From Actinacidiphila yanglinensis (GTDB lineage: Bacteria; Actinomycetota; Actinomycetes; Streptomycetales; Streptomycetaceae): 64,000 nucleotides of DNA. Shown in pieces: positions 34,492 through 43,294 of the stretch (positions are counted from its first letter, which is position 1; each line of letters begins with the position of its first letter). The notes below the pieces were generated by a model. The model did not search any database. It was not told the DNA's origin and saw only the letters and a list, made by a program, of their open reading frames with translations. The position numbers and the translations under genes were made by a program. Location: positions 124,001-188,000 of the forward strand of contig NZ_FNVU01000013.1 of NCBI RefSeq assembly GCF_900107965.1, read 5' to 3'.

Positions 34492-35142
34492 TCAGCCCTC
34501 GGCGGCCAACCCCACGTTCAGCTCGGCGAGTTGGGTCGCGAAGATGCGGGCACCGCCCTGCGCGGGGTGGCGGACGGCGACCGCCTCGACGCCGTTGCGC
34601 GCGAGCGCCCCCTGCGCCTTGCGGCCGACCGCGACGACGGTGGTGACCGCGAACGCCTCGGCGAGGGCCAGGGCGACCGGGGTGCCGGCGGCGACCTCGG
34701 ACGCGCGCGGGGTGCGGTTGGTGGCGGGGCGGCCCGGCTCGTGCGGGTGGTGCGGGTAGATCGGCCAGAACAGCGGCAGCGCCCCGCGCCACCCGGCCAT
34801 CGCGCCCCACACCACCGCCGAGGACGCCTCCCACCCGAACGCGGGGTCGGCCGGCACCTCGAAGCCGTCGCCGTCGGGGTCCCCCGTGATCAGCCCCGGC
34901 CGCGCGGTGAGTTGGCGCACGCTGGTGAACGAGATGCCGCTGATCGTGTGGCCGCGGTGGCCGGGCGCCTCACCGACCAGCATCACCCTGGGCCGGTTCC
35001 GCGCGATCAGCTCCAGATAGCGGAGCAGGTTGCGCGTCCGCAACCGGCCGGCGTCGTCGGCGCCGTACAGGAACTCCGCGTCGTCCGGTGCGGGCAACTC
35101 CCGCAGCAGCGACCAGAACCGCGCCGTGTCGACCGCGCTCAC
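34492..35142 (-). CDS. Uracil-DNA glycosylase superfamily protein
   Basis: 216 residues from GTG 35142; an alternative GTG at 35241 overlaps the acetyltransferase stop (GTGA) but adds 33 low-complexity residues. The superfamily motif 'VMLVGEAPGHRGHTISGISFTS' (GEAPG/A type) and the later 'VAVRHPAQGG' are present, as expected for UDG-like enzymes acting on uracil or related damage in DNA. A fragment of this gene is repeated at 31790-31895. Whether it is catalytically active on uracil cannot be told. Confidence 0.75.
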   Translation of the reverse strand: MSAVDTARFWSLLRELPAPDDAEFLYGADDAGRLRTRNLLRYLELIARNRPRVMLVGEAPGHRGHTISGISFTSVRQLTARPGLITGDPDGDGFEVPADPAFGWEASSAVVWGAMAGWRGALPLFWPIYPHHPHEPGRPATNRTPRASEVAAGTPVALALAEAFAVTTVVAVGRKAQGALARNGVEAVAVRHPAQGGARIFATQLAELNVGLAAEG

Positions 35143-35237
35143 ATCAACCGCCCCGCCCTGCCCGCGCGGCCGCTCCCGCGGCCGCCTTCCCCGTACCTCC
35201 GCGCACCCGCCACCCCGGAACCGTATCGCGGGCGCGC

Positions 35238-35726
35238 TCACGCCCCGCCGGGGGCCGCCAGCCGCAGCAGCACCTCGTCGATCTCCTCGCCGCGCGCGTG
35301 CGCGAAACCGCGCGCACCGCCGGTCACCGCGAACCCGCACTTCTCCAGCACCCGGATCGAGGCCGCGTTGTCCGCGGCCGCACGCGCGTGCAGCGGCCGC
35401 TCCGGCACCTCGGCGAGCAGCGCCCGCAGGGCGGCCGTCGCGCAGCCGCGGCCCCAGTACTCGCGCCCGATCCAGTACGTGACCTCGCGCTCGTCCGGCG
35501 GCCCGAAGGCACCCGCGTGGCCCAGGATCTCGCCGCCCGGGCCGACGACGGTGCGCGTGACGACTGCCGGGTCCTTCCGGATGCGGGCCCAGTGGGCCTC
35601 GAACCGGCCACGGTCGGACGGGTCCTCGGCCGTGAAGGCGGCCATCAGGACCCCCTGGGGATCCGTCATGTGGGCGAAGAAGACGGGCAGGTCGCCGTCC
35701 TCCACCGCACGTAGCGCCACGTCCAT
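35238..35726 (-). CDS. GNAT acetyltransferase (RimJ/RimL type)
   Basis: 162 residues with the acetyl-CoA loop in 'YWIGREYWGRGCATAALRALL' (Q/RxxGxG/A pattern) and 'HARAAADNAASIRVLEKCGF', the classical last motif. AGGAGG lies before ATG 35726. Such proteins acetylate amines or protein N-termini; the substrate is unknown. It is divergent from the small gene at 35814. Confidence 0.9.
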   Translation of the reverse strand: MDVALRAVEDGDLPVFFAHMTDPQGVLMAAFTAEDPSDRGRFEAHWARIRKDPAVVTRTVVGPGGEILGHAGAFGPPDEREVTYWIGREYWGRGCATAALRALLAEVPERPLHARAAADNAASIRVLEKCGFAVTGGARGFAHARGEEIDEVLLRLAAPGGA

Positions 35727-35813
35727 CGCGTCCTCCTGGAGGGTCGGTGGAGGGAGCGTACCGGGTCCACCCCCTTATCGCACAACCGTTCGAACATGTG
35801 CCAGAATCCAGCC

Positions 35814-36083
35814 ATGCCCCACTCCTTCCCCGACGATCTCGTCCAGGCCCAGCGCGACTGGTACACCACTTACCGCGAGTTGGCCGCGAGCGCGGGCGCG
35901 GGCTCGCGGACGACGGTGCTGCGGCGGCGCCTGGTCCGGCTGTCCGTCCGCATCAGCGCCCACCCCTACTGGGCCACCCTCTCCGGCACCGCACCCGCCG
36001 CGCGGATGGAGCTGAAGCAGATGACCTGGGAGGCGCAAGCCCCCCGCCAGGCACCGCGCCGCAGCCCCGACCAGGCCCCCTGA
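35814..36083 (+). CDS. Small conserved actinobacterial protein
   Basis: 89 residues from ATG 35814; an ATG at 35796 would add six. The sequence 'FPDDLVQAQRDWYTTYRELA' followed by a basic helix 'TTVLRRRLVRLSVRIS' is of a type I recall from many streptomycetes, but no function is known. It is helical, soluble and slightly basic. It stands alone, divergent from the acetyltransferase. Confidence 0.75.
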   Translation: MPHSFPDDLVQAQRDWYTTYRELAASAGAGSRTTVLRRRLVRLSVRISAHPYWATLSGTAPAARMELKQMTWEAQAPRQAPRRSPDQAP

Positions 36084-36498
36084 GCGCCACCGCCCTCCCG
36101 GCTCCGGCGCTCCACGACCCCGGCTCGGGCCCCACGCCCCGCTCGACCCCCCTGCGCCCACCGCCCGACGGGCCGCCGAACGCCCCCGGCGGCCCCACGC
36201 GCACCAGCGCCCGGCCCGCACCGGACCAGCACCGGCACTCGCCCCGGACCCGCCCCGTCACCCGCCGTTGACCTCCCGCGCCCCGTCCGCACCAGGGGCC
36301 GCCGTCTCCCCCAGATCACGGAGAGCGCTCTCTCCATGCCTTGACACCGCGTCGCGCGCCGTCCAGGGTACGTCTGCAAGAGAGCGCTCTCAGAAGGTCG
36401 GACCGCGTTCTCCCCGCCCGCGCGCGGCGCCGCATGCCCGCGCACCGCCCGGGCGCGTTCGCGTCGCAGCCAGTTCGGACGAAGGTGGGTCGTGGGTC
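36084..36498. other. Intergenic region with paired LacI-type operators
   Basis: 415 bases without a gene. The first half is Pro-codon-like GC-rich sequence with nothing recognisable. The second half carries the promoter and two operators annotated separately. Confidence 0.5.
36321..36391 (+). promoter_or_regulatory. Promoter bracketed by two identical LacI-family operators
   Basis: The perfect palindrome GAGAGCGCTCTC occurs at 36321-36332 and again at 36380-36391. Between them is TTGACA (36341-36346) and, after 17 bases, CAGGGT (36364-36369). The core AGCGCT is typical of LacI-family sites such as those of CebR. Two sites 59 bases apart allow looping repression. The downstream gene encodes a beta-helix protein. 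No LacI gene is in the window. Confidence 0.75.
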
Positions 36499-38127
36499 AT
36501 GTCGTCAAGCGGGGCCACGGGAAGTGACGTCCGGGAAGCGGAGCGCACCCGCGCGGGCGGGCCGGCCACCGCGACCGGCAGCGCGCTCACCCGCCGTCCG
36601 TACGCGCCGGCCACCGCGGTGCCGGTGGTGAGCACGGCCGCCCCGGTGGCGGGCGCGGCCGGATCGGTGGTGCCCGCGTCCACCCGCTCCCCCGCCGGAC
36701 ACCGGCCCCCGTACTCCCCCGCGCACCCGCCCGCCGAGCCGGACTTCGGCCCCCACGTGCGGGTCTTCGGCCCCGACACGCCGGTCGAGCGGATCCAGGC
36801 CGCCCTGGACGCGGTCGCGGCAGAACAGGACGGCCCCGGGGGGAAGTCCAGCGGGTACGCCTTCCTCTTCAGACCGGGCGACTACGACGTGGACGTACGG
36901 CTCGGCCCGCGCGTGTCCGTCGCGGGCCTGGGCCTGCACCCCGACGACGTCACCCTCCGCGGCGCGGTGCGGGTCGACAGCGAGGACGAGGGCGAGGACC
37001 GGGCGGAGGCCGGCGACGGCGCACCCGCCACCTTCGGGCGCGCGGCCGAGAACCTGGCGTTCGCGCCGGCCGGGGGCACCACGCGGTGGGCGGCGACCGC
37101 GCCGCTGCGCCGGGTGCACATCCGGGGACGGCTGCAACTCCACCCGCGACGCGGCGACTTCTCCGGCGGCGGCCTCATCGCCGACTCGGTGGTGGACGGC
37201 CGGCCGGTCGACGCCGCGCGGCGGCAGGGACTGGTCCGGGACGGTGCGGTGGCGGGCCGACCGGACCCGGAGGCGAGCCGGGTCCTCGCCGGCGCGGAGG
37301 GGGCGCCGGCGCGGGCCTTTCCCTCTTCGCCGTTCACCGCCACGCCGTACACCGCGCCCGCGGCGACCCCGCTCAGCCGGGAGAAGCCCTTCCTCTACGT
37401 GGACGAGCGCGGCCGGTACCGGGTGTTCCTGCCCGGGCTGCGGCACGGCGCGGCCGGTGCGAGCTGGGCCGGTGGCAGCACGCCGGGCTCCTCGGTGCCG
37501 ATCGACCGGTTCTTCGTGGCCCGGCCCACCGATGCGGTGCGCACCCTCAACAAGGCGCTGTCGCAGGGCAGGCACCTGCTGCTGACGCCGGGCGTGTACC
37601 GGCTGACCGGCAGCATCCGGGTCAAGTGGTCCGGCACGGTGGTGCTCGGCCTCGGCGCCGCGACGCTCGCCCCGCAGCGGGGGGTGGTGCCGATGACGGT
37701 CGCCGACGCCCGCGGGGTGCGGATCGCCGGGCTGGTGTTCGAGGCGGGCGCGACCGCCTCCCGGGCGCTGCTGGAGATCGGCGACCGGCGCGGCGGGCGG
37801 ACCGACCCGCGCGATCCGGCGTCGGTGCAGGACGTGTTCTTCCGGATCGGCGGCGCGGGCGGGGGCGGGGCGGCCGCCGCGCTGGTCGTCAACAGCGACA
37901 ACGTGCTGCTCGACCACGTCGGGGCGTGGTGCGCCGGGGCGGGCCGGACGGCCGGCGCAGCCGGGACCGGAGTGGTGGTCCACGGCGACGACGTCGTGGC
38001 GACCGGGCTGTTCGTGGCGGGCTTCCCGAAGCACGACGTGGTCTGGAACGGCGGGCGCGGCCGCATCGGGGCCCGCCCGGCCGGCGGGGGGCGTCCCCGG
38101 ACGGGGGCGGTGCGAGCGACCACGTGA
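36499..38127 (+). CDS. C-terminally truncated right-handed beta-helix protein (often mislabelled adenylyl cyclase)
   Basis: 542 residues from ATG 36499. From residue about 80 ('VRVFGPDTPVERIQAALDAV') it follows a Streptomyces family of about 600 or more residues with 'FLFRPGDYDVDVRLG', 'SREKPFLYVDE', 'HLLLTPGVYRLTGSIRVK' and 'DVVWNGGRGR'. In family members as I recall them the last motif runs on into 'TVFFQNELPYDPP' and a further 100 or more residues; here the sequence turns into GC-rich junk and stops at a TGA within an inverted repeat, so the C-terminus has been lost. The fold suggests polysaccharide binding or cleavage. No clear signal peptide is visible in the low-complexity N-terminus. 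It may be a decaying gene. Confidence 0.65.
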   Translation: MSSSGATGSDVREAERTRAGGPATATGSALTRRPYAPATAVPVVSTAAPVAGAAGSVVPASTRSPAGHRPPYSPAHPPAEPDFGPHVRVFGPDTPVERIQAALDAVAAEQDGPGGKSSGYAFLFRPGDYDVDVRLGPRVSVAGLGLHPDDVTLRGAVRVDSEDEGEDRAEAGDGAPATFGRAAENLAFAPAGGTTRWAATAPLRRVHIRGRLQLHPRRGDFSGGGLIADSVVDGRPVDAARRQGLVRDGAVAGRPDPEASRVLAGAEGAPARAFPSSPFTATPYTAPAATPLSREKPFLYVDERGRYRVFLPGLRHGAAGASWAGGSTPGSSVPIDRFFVARPTDAVRTLNKALSQGRHLLLTPGVYRLTGSIRVKWSGTVVLGLGAATLAPQRGVVPMTVADARGVRIAGLVFEAGATASRALLEIGDRRGGRTDPRDPASVQDVFFRIGGAGGGGAAAALVVNSDNVLLDHVGAWCAGAGRTAGAAGTGVVVHGDDVVATGLFVAGFPKHDVVWNGGRGRIGARPAGGGRPRTGAVRATT

Positions 38128-38209
38128 TCGACGCGGCCGGCGTTCCGGACCGGGGAACCGGCCCGGTGCCGGTCGACCCGGCCGGGCGACGGGCGCGTCG
38201 ATCACGTGG
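38120..38209. repeat. 16-bp perfect inverted repeat at the truncation point
   Basis: CCACGTGATCGACGCG (38120-38135) is repeated inverted at 38194-38209 with a 58-base spacer. The stop codon of the truncated beta-helix gene lies in the left arm. It may mark a deletion or insertion event. Confidence 0.75.
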
Positions 38210-38218
38210 CCCATGGGG

Positions 38219-38254
38219 GTGAGGGGGTCGTGGCGGAAGCCGCGACCCCCTCAC
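38219..38254 (+). terminator. Strong hairpin terminator
   Basis: A 12-bp perfect stem (GTGAGGGGGTCG with CGACCCCCTCAC) and a 12-base loop follow the beta-helix gene and precede the DapA-family gene. Confidence 0.8.
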
Positions 38255-38373
38255 GACGTCCGGCGGTCCCCGCGGGCGATCGACGCGCGCGGATCATCCC
38301 ACGTAGGATGTCCTACCTCCGGTGATCACGTGGCGACGGTGCCCCGCGCACACCGGCCGGACGGGAGAGATCG

Positions 38374-39330
38374 GTGGACGCACTCACATCGCAGACCCTG
38401 CGCGGCATCTGGTCGCCGACGCTGCTGCCGCTCGACGAGGACGACGCGATCGACTTCGGGCGGCTGGAGGAGGCGCTGGAGGCAGTGCTCGGCTCGGGGG
38501 TGCACGGCGTCTACACCAACGGCACGGCGGGCGAGTTCCACACGCTGGACGAGGGCGAGTACGACCGTCTGCACGCGCTGGTGGCCGCGCGCTGCACCGC
38601 GGCCGGCGTGCCGTACCAGCTCGGCGCGAGCCATCCCGGCGGGCGGCTGTCGCTCGACCGGATCCGGCGGGCGGCGACCCTGCGGCCGGGCGCCATCCAG
38701 GTCGTGCTGCCGGACTGGCTGCCGCTCCAGGCCGACGAGGCGGTGGCCGCGCTGCGCGGGATGGCGGCGGCCGCGGACGGGGTGCCGCTGGTGCTGTACA
38801 ACCCGCCGTACGCCAAGACGCGGGTCACCCCGGCGCTGCTGTCCCGGATCGGGCAGGAGGTGCCGCAGGTGGTGGGGTTGAAGGTGCCCGGCGTGGAGGT
38901 GGCACGCGGCCTGACCGACCGGTTCGCGGTGTTCGTCGCGGGCCACACCCTGGCGACCGGGCACCGCGCGGGCGCGGCCGGGTCGTACTCGAACGTGGCG
39001 TGCATGAGCCCGGCCGGTGCGGTGCGCTGGTATGCGCAGATGGCGACCGATCCGGTAGGCGCCGCGGAGGTGGAGGACCGGCTGCGGGGTTTCCTGGAGC
39101 GGCATGTCGCGCCGCTGGCGGCCGCCGGCTACAGCGATCCGGCCCTGGACAAGGCGCTGTGCGCGGTGGGCGGTTGGTCCCGCACCGGCACCCGGGTGCG
39201 CTGGCCGCACCGGTGGGTGCCCGCCGAGGCGGTGCCGGCGCTGCGGGAGGCGGCGCTGGCGGCGGTGCCCGACCTGCTCGCCGACCCGGTGGGGACCGCG
39301 GCGGCGGGCTCGGCTCCCGGCCGACCCTGA
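38374..39330 (+). CDS. DapA-family aldolase/lyase
   Basis: 318 residues from GTG 38374. Class I DapA-type features: 'GVYTNGTAGEF' (the GTTGE-like loop), Tyr in 'VLYNPPY', and the Schiff-base Lys in 'VVGLKVPG'. The family includes dihydrodipicolinate synthase, N-acetylneuraminate lyase, and 2-keto-3-deoxy-sugar-acid aldolases. A lone gene far from lysine genes and near sugar genes is more likely a keto-acid sugar aldolase or dehydratase than DapA itself. A second route for keto-deoxy-sugars beside the galactonate operon is possible but not shown. Confidence 0.85.
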   Translation: MDALTSQTLRGIWSPTLLPLDEDDAIDFGRLEEALEAVLGSGVHGVYTNGTAGEFHTLDEGEYDRLHALVAARCTAAGVPYQLGASHPGGRLSLDRIRRAATLRPGAIQVVLPDWLPLQADEAVAALRGMAAAADGVPLVLYNPPYAKTRVTPALLSRIGQEVPQVVGLKVPGVEVARGLTDRFAVFVAGHTLATGHRAGAAGSYSNVACMSPAGAVRWYAQMATDPVGAAEVEDRLRGFLERHVAPLAAAGYSDPALDKALCAVGGWSRTGTRVRWPHRWVPAEAVPALREAALAAVPDLLADPVGTAAAGSAPGRP

Positions 39331-39369
39331 TCTCGGGTCACGTCCGCAGCTGCCGGCCCTGACCGGGTG

Positions 39370-41535
39370 TCAGGCACGCAGGTGCGGCAGCACCCGGTCC
39401 AGCCGGCGCGGCAGCCACCAGTTGGCCCGTCCGATCAGGAACATGGTGGACGGCACCAGCACCAGCCGGACCAGGGTGGCGTCCAGGATCACGCTCACCG
39501 CCAGCCCCACCGCGAGCATCTTGACGACGACCGTGGGCGAGGCGACGAAGGAGAGGAAGACCGCCGTCATGATCAGGGCGGCGCTGGAGATGACCCGGCC
39601 GGTGGCGGCGAGCCCGGCGGCCACGGAGGCGGTGTTGTCCCCGGTGCGCCGCCACGCAGCGGAGATCCGCGACAGCAGGAAGATCTCGTAGTCCATGGAC
39701 AGCCCGAAGACGATGGCGAACATCATCATCGGCACGTAGGACTCGATGGGCACCGCCTCGGGCAGCCCGAGCAGCCCGCTGGCCCAGCCCCACTGGAAGG
39801 CGGCGACCAGCACCCCGTAGGACGCGCCGGTGGTCAGCAGGTTGAGGATCACCGCCTTGACCGGGATCACCAGGCTGCGGAAGACCGTCATCAGCAGCAG
39901 GAAGGCGCAGACCAGCACGACGCCGATGATGATCGGCAGCCGCTGGGCGACCTTGTCGCGGAAGTCCTGCTGGCCCGCGGCGGTTCCGGTGAGGTAGCCG
40001 GTGGTACCGGTGCCGTGCAGGGAGTCCGGCAGGGTGTGGTGCAGCAGCGTCTGGAACAGGCCCCCGGTGGCGGCGGACTGGGGCGAACTGGCCGGCTGCA
40101 CGGTGGTGACCAGGATCTTGCCGTCCGAGCTGGGCTGCACCTTCGCCACGGCGGCGACGTCGGGGGTGCCCTGCAGGCCCCGGGTCAGGTCGTCGGCGAC
40201 GGTGTCCGCGGAGACGGTGGCGCCCCGCAGGTCGACGACGACGGTGAACGGGCCGTTCGCGCCCGGTCCGAAGCCGGGGCCCTTGGCGTCGGTGATCCAG
40301 TCGTACGCGGTGCGGCTGGTGGTGCCCTTCTCGTTCGCTCCGTCGTCGACGTGGCCCAGCCGCATCGAGAACAGCGGGATCGCGCACACCACGAGCACCG
40401 TGACGCCGGGGACCAGGAACCGGACCGGGTGGCGGGCGACGGTCCTGGCGTAGCGGTGCCAGTCGTCGGACTCGCCCGTGCCCTCGGCGATCGGGCGGCG
40501 GCGCGTCCTGATCCGGTCGATGCTGCGGCCGACGAGGGTCAGCGCGGCGGGCACCAGGGTCAGGGACGCGGTCGCCGTGACCACCACGGCGATGGTCGCG
40601 GCCAGGCCGAGCTTGCCGATGAAGCTCAGCCCGGAGGCGTAGAGGCTGAGCAGCGCCACGGAGACGGTGAGGGCGGCGACCATGACGGCGTGCCCGCTGG
40701 AGTCGGCGGTCCGGGCGGCGGCCTCGCGCGGGTCGCGGCCGTCGATCAGCTCCTGGCGGAAGCGGGTGGTCAGGAAGAGGGAGTAGTCGATGCCGACGCC
40801 GAGCCCGATCATGACCGCGAGGGTGGGCGCGGCGGTGGCGAAGGTGACGGCGCCCGCCACGATGCCGACCACGCCGATGCCGACGCCGACCGCGACCAGC
40901 GCGCACAGCAGCGGGAGCACCGCGGCGAGCACGCTGCCGAAGGCGATCAGCAGGATCAGCAGCGCGACGGCGATGCCGACGATCTCGCTCCTGAGGTCGC
41001 TGGCCGGGGCGACGGTGACCTGGTCGAAGTCGCCGCCGAAGGCGACCTGGACGCCGTCGGCGCGGGCGGGTTCGGCGGCCTTGTCCAAGGTGTCGGTGTA
41101 GCCGTGGCCGAGGGTCTTGAGCTGCACGTCGAAGGAGACCGTGACATAGGACGTGCGGCCGTCGGAGCTGGTGGTCTGCCCGGACACGGCCTCGACATGC
41201 GGCATCGCCTTCAGGTTGTCGACGGTCTCGTCGACCGCGTGCTGGTGGTCGGCGACGGTGCCCGAGCCGACGTGCAGCACCGCCTTGCCGTTGGGGGCGG
41301 CCGCGGCCGGGTCGGACGCCTGGAGCAGGTCGCCGCCCTTGGCGGACTGGCTGCCCGGCAGGCTGATCTTGTCGCTGAAGGTGGGACCGACGATGTGCCG
41401 GCCGCCGAGCGCGAGGACCAGCAGCACCAGCCAGACCGCGATGACCCACACCGGGTGCCGGCCGCAGAAGGAGCCGATCCGGCCCAGGCGTCCGGAGCCG
41501 GCGCCCGGCGGCAGGGGGGAGGAGGGAGAAGCCAC
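39370..41535 (-). CDS. MMPL-family RND exporter
   Basis: 721 residues from GTG 41535 (GGAGG just upstream). Two halves, each with one helix, a large outer loop and five more helices, as in MMPL proteins; 'GLGVGIDYSLFLTTRFRQEL' and 'VFGLSMDYEIFLLSRI' are the paired intramembrane motifs with the proton-relay Asp-Tyr. Members export lipids, siderophores or toxic hydrophobic compounds. It is divergent from a TetR gene across a perfect operator, so it is probably induced by its own substrate. Confidence 0.92.
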   Translation of the reverse strand: MASPSSPLPPGAGSGRLGRIGSFCGRHPVWVIAVWLVLLVLALGGRHIVGPTFSDKISLPGSQSAKGGDLLQASDPAAAAPNGKAVLHVGSGTVADHQHAVDETVDNLKAMPHVEAVSGQTTSSDGRTSYVTVSFDVQLKTLGHGYTDTLDKAAEPARADGVQVAFGGDFDQVTVAPASDLRSEIVGIAVALLILLIAFGSVLAAVLPLLCALVAVGVGIGVVGIVAGAVTFATAAPTLAVMIGLGVGIDYSLFLTTRFRQELIDGRDPREAAARTADSSGHAVMVAALTVSVALLSLYASGLSFIGKLGLAATIAVVVTATASLTLVPAALTLVGRSIDRIRTRRRPIAEGTGESDDWHRYARTVARHPVRFLVPGVTVLVVCAIPLFSMRLGHVDDGANEKGTTSRTAYDWITDAKGPGFGPGANGPFTVVVDLRGATVSADTVADDLTRGLQGTPDVAAVAKVQPSSDGKILVTTVQPASSPQSAATGGLFQTLLHHTLPDSLHGTGTTGYLTGTAAGQQDFRDKVAQRLPIIIGVVLVCAFLLLMTVFRSLVIPVKAVILNLLTTGASYGVLVAAFQWGWASGLLGLPEAVPIESYVPMMMFAIVFGLSMDYEIFLLSRISAAWRRTGDNTASVAAGLAATGRVISSAALIMTAVFLSFVASPTVVVKMLAVGLAVSVILDATLVRLVLVPSTMFLIGRANWWLPRRLDRVLPHLRA

Positions 41536-41596
41536 GACGCCTCCGGGGAGTGTCAGGACGGCACGCGTGCACGACAGGTCCGACCCTAGACCAGGG

Positions 41597-41616
41597 AATT
41601 GGCAGGACTGCCAATT
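41597..41616. promoter_or_regulatory. TetR operator in the MMPL/TetR divergent region
   Basis: Perfect palindrome AATTGGCAG-GA-CTGCCAATT. It overlaps the rightward -35 box TTGACA (41615-41620), which with TAGGCT (41637-41642, 16-base spacer) would start transcription at about the ATG at 41650. Confidence 0.8.
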
Positions 41617-41649
41617 GACATGGCCGACACGTTGACTAGGCTGTCGCGC

Positions 41650-42318
41650 ATGCCAGCCACTCCCCCGCAAGCCGGGCTGCGCGCGCGCAAGAAGGAGCGG
41701 ACTCGGCACGAGTTGAGGGACAGCGCCGCCCGGCTCTTCGCCGCTCGCGGGTTCGCCGGCACCACGATCGCGGACATCGCCGCGGGTGCGAACGTCTCCG
41801 AACGCACCTTCTTCCGCTACTTCGACAGCAAGGAAGCGCTGTTGCTCCCCGACGGCGCGGAGCTGTTCGCCCGGATCGAGGCGGAGCTGGCCGCGCGGCC
41901 GGCCGCGGAGCCGCCGCTCGACGCGGTGGGCGCGGCGCTGCTCGCCGCGGCCCGCGCGTTCGGGTCGAGCGGCGAACTCGCCCTCGCCCCCGCGCCGAAG
42001 GGCACCGAGTCCCTGGTGATGGCGCGGCTGGTGCAGGAGTTCGTGGACTTCGAGGACCGGCTCGCGACGCTGGTGGAGCGGCGGCTGCCGCCCGGCACCC
42101 CGGAGCCCGATCTGCGCGCGGCCGTGCTGGCCGGCGCGGCGCTGGCCGCGACCCGCGCGGTGCTGCGCACCCACGGCGAGCGCCGCTCGGCCGGCGCCGC
42201 CGCTTCCGGGACCGGAGCCGCAGGGACCGGCGCCTCCGCGTCGGGCGCCGCCGCCCTGCTGCCCGCGGCCCTGGACCTGCTCGCCCATCTCCCCCGGATC
42301 GGAACCATCGAGGTATGA
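41650..42318 (+). CDS. TetR-family regulator of the MMPL exporter
   Basis: 222 residues from ATG 41650. This start is preferred because the promoter places transcription start at the ATG (a leaderless message) and because earlier in-frame starts fall inside the operator. The HTH is clear: 'FAGTTIADIAAGANVSERTFFRYFDSKEALL'. The C-terminal part has a Gly/Ala/Ser-rich loop. It probably represses both itself and the divergent exporter. It overlaps the next gene by ATGA. Confidence 0.9.
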   Translation: MPATPPQAGLRARKKERTRHELRDSAARLFAARGFAGTTIADIAAGANVSERTFFRYFDSKEALLLPDGAELFARIEAELAARPAAEPPLDAVGAALLAAARAFGSSGELALAPAPKGTESLVMARLVQEFVDFEDRLATLVERRLPPGTPEPDLRAAVLAGAALAATRAVLRTHGERRSAGAAASGTGAAGTGASASGAAALLPAALDLLAHLPRIGTIEV

Positions 42319-43190
42319 CGCCCAGCAACAAGCCCGAACCCCGGCCGTCCGGCATCGAGGACGACCGCTCCGGCGCCGCCGATGCTGATCCCCCGGCGAG
42401 CGAGGACGTCCCGCCCGGCGGGACGCCGGAGCAGCCCCTCGGGCGGCGCCGCTTCGTGCCCCGCCGCTTGGTCCCGCGCCGCAGGCCCGTGCTCGTCGCC
42501 ACCGCCGCGGTGGCCGGGCTGGCGGTGCTGGCCGGCACCGCGGACCTGGTCCTCGCGCACACCGCGCGGGAACGCATCGCCCATGCCGCGAGCTGCCAAC
42601 TGGCCCCGGCCGGGCGGGTGTCGGCGGACCTGTCCGGGAGCCTGGCCGGTCTGCGGCTGCTGACCGGGCGGGTCGGTGCGGTACACATCCAGGCCGACGA
42701 CGTACGGCGCGACGGCCTGGACCTGACGGTCGCGGCGGACCTGCGGCAGGTGACCACCAAGGGCACCATGAGCGGCGGCACCGCCACGGCCACCCTCTCC
42801 TACGACGAGCTGGGAAAGCGGCTGAACCGGAACGGGGCCGGGCTGCGGCCGGAGTCCGACGGGCACGGCGGCCTGGTGCTCACCGGCACCCTCGTCGGCA
42901 TCCCGCTGCCCGTCACCGTCCACACCGGCATCACCACCGACACCGACAGCATCACCATCACACCCACCGACGTCGACGTCCTCGGCCGGACCATACCCGT
43001 GCCGCAGATGACCAGCGGCAAGAGTGGCTCGGCGCTCGCCGACAAGCTCGCCCCACGGACCGTCAAAGCGCCCGACCTCCCCGCGGGGGTGCGCCTCACC
43101 GGCGCCCGCACCGGCGCCGACGGCCTCGGCCTGACCCTCGCGCTGCCCGCGAGCGTCTCCGCCGGCGGCGGGGGCGGTTGCGCCGGGTAA
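42315..43190 (+). CDS. DUF2993 (LmeA-like) membrane-anchored protein
   Basis: 291 residues. A Pro-rich cytoplasmic N-terminus, an Arg cluster, one membrane helix (about 57-78), then an extracytoplasmic DUF2993 domain with 'TGRVGAVHIQADDVRRDGLDLTVAADLR' type strands. Mycobacterial LmeA of this family binds phospholipid and supports envelope glycolipid synthesis. The ATGA overlap with the TetR gene, next to an MMPL exporter, suggests a shared role in the envelope lipid economy. Confidence 0.75.
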   Translation: MTPSNKPEPRPSGIEDDRSGAADADPPASEDVPPGGTPEQPLGRRRFVPRRLVPRRRPVLVATAAVAGLAVLAGTADLVLAHTARERIAHAASCQLAPAGRVSADLSGSLAGLRLLTGRVGAVHIQADDVRRDGLDLTVAADLRQVTTKGTMSGGTATATLSYDELGKRLNRNGAGLRPESDGHGGLVLTGTLVGIPLPVTVHTGITTDTDSITITPTDVDVLGRTIPVPQMTSGKSGSALADKLAPRTVKAPDLPAGVRLTGARTGADGLGLTLALPASVSAGGGGGCAG

Positions 43191-43294
43191 CGACGCAGAC
43201 ACGTCGCTCGACCGCCCGATCACGGCTCTCTAGGATGGCGACGAGCCTCCGGTGGCGACCGCGGGCCGCCGCCGCGCAAGGAACGAGCCACGCC

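Noticed and set aside
36499-38127. Adenylyl cyclase annotation
   Set aside because: Relatives are often labelled this way, but the sequence shows beta-helix features and no cyclase catalytic motif.
38374-39330. Lysine-pathway dihydrodipicolinate synthase (dapA)
   Set aside because: Family membership is clear, but the lone position near sugar genes and the divergent loop argue against the housekeeping enzyme; symbol not given.
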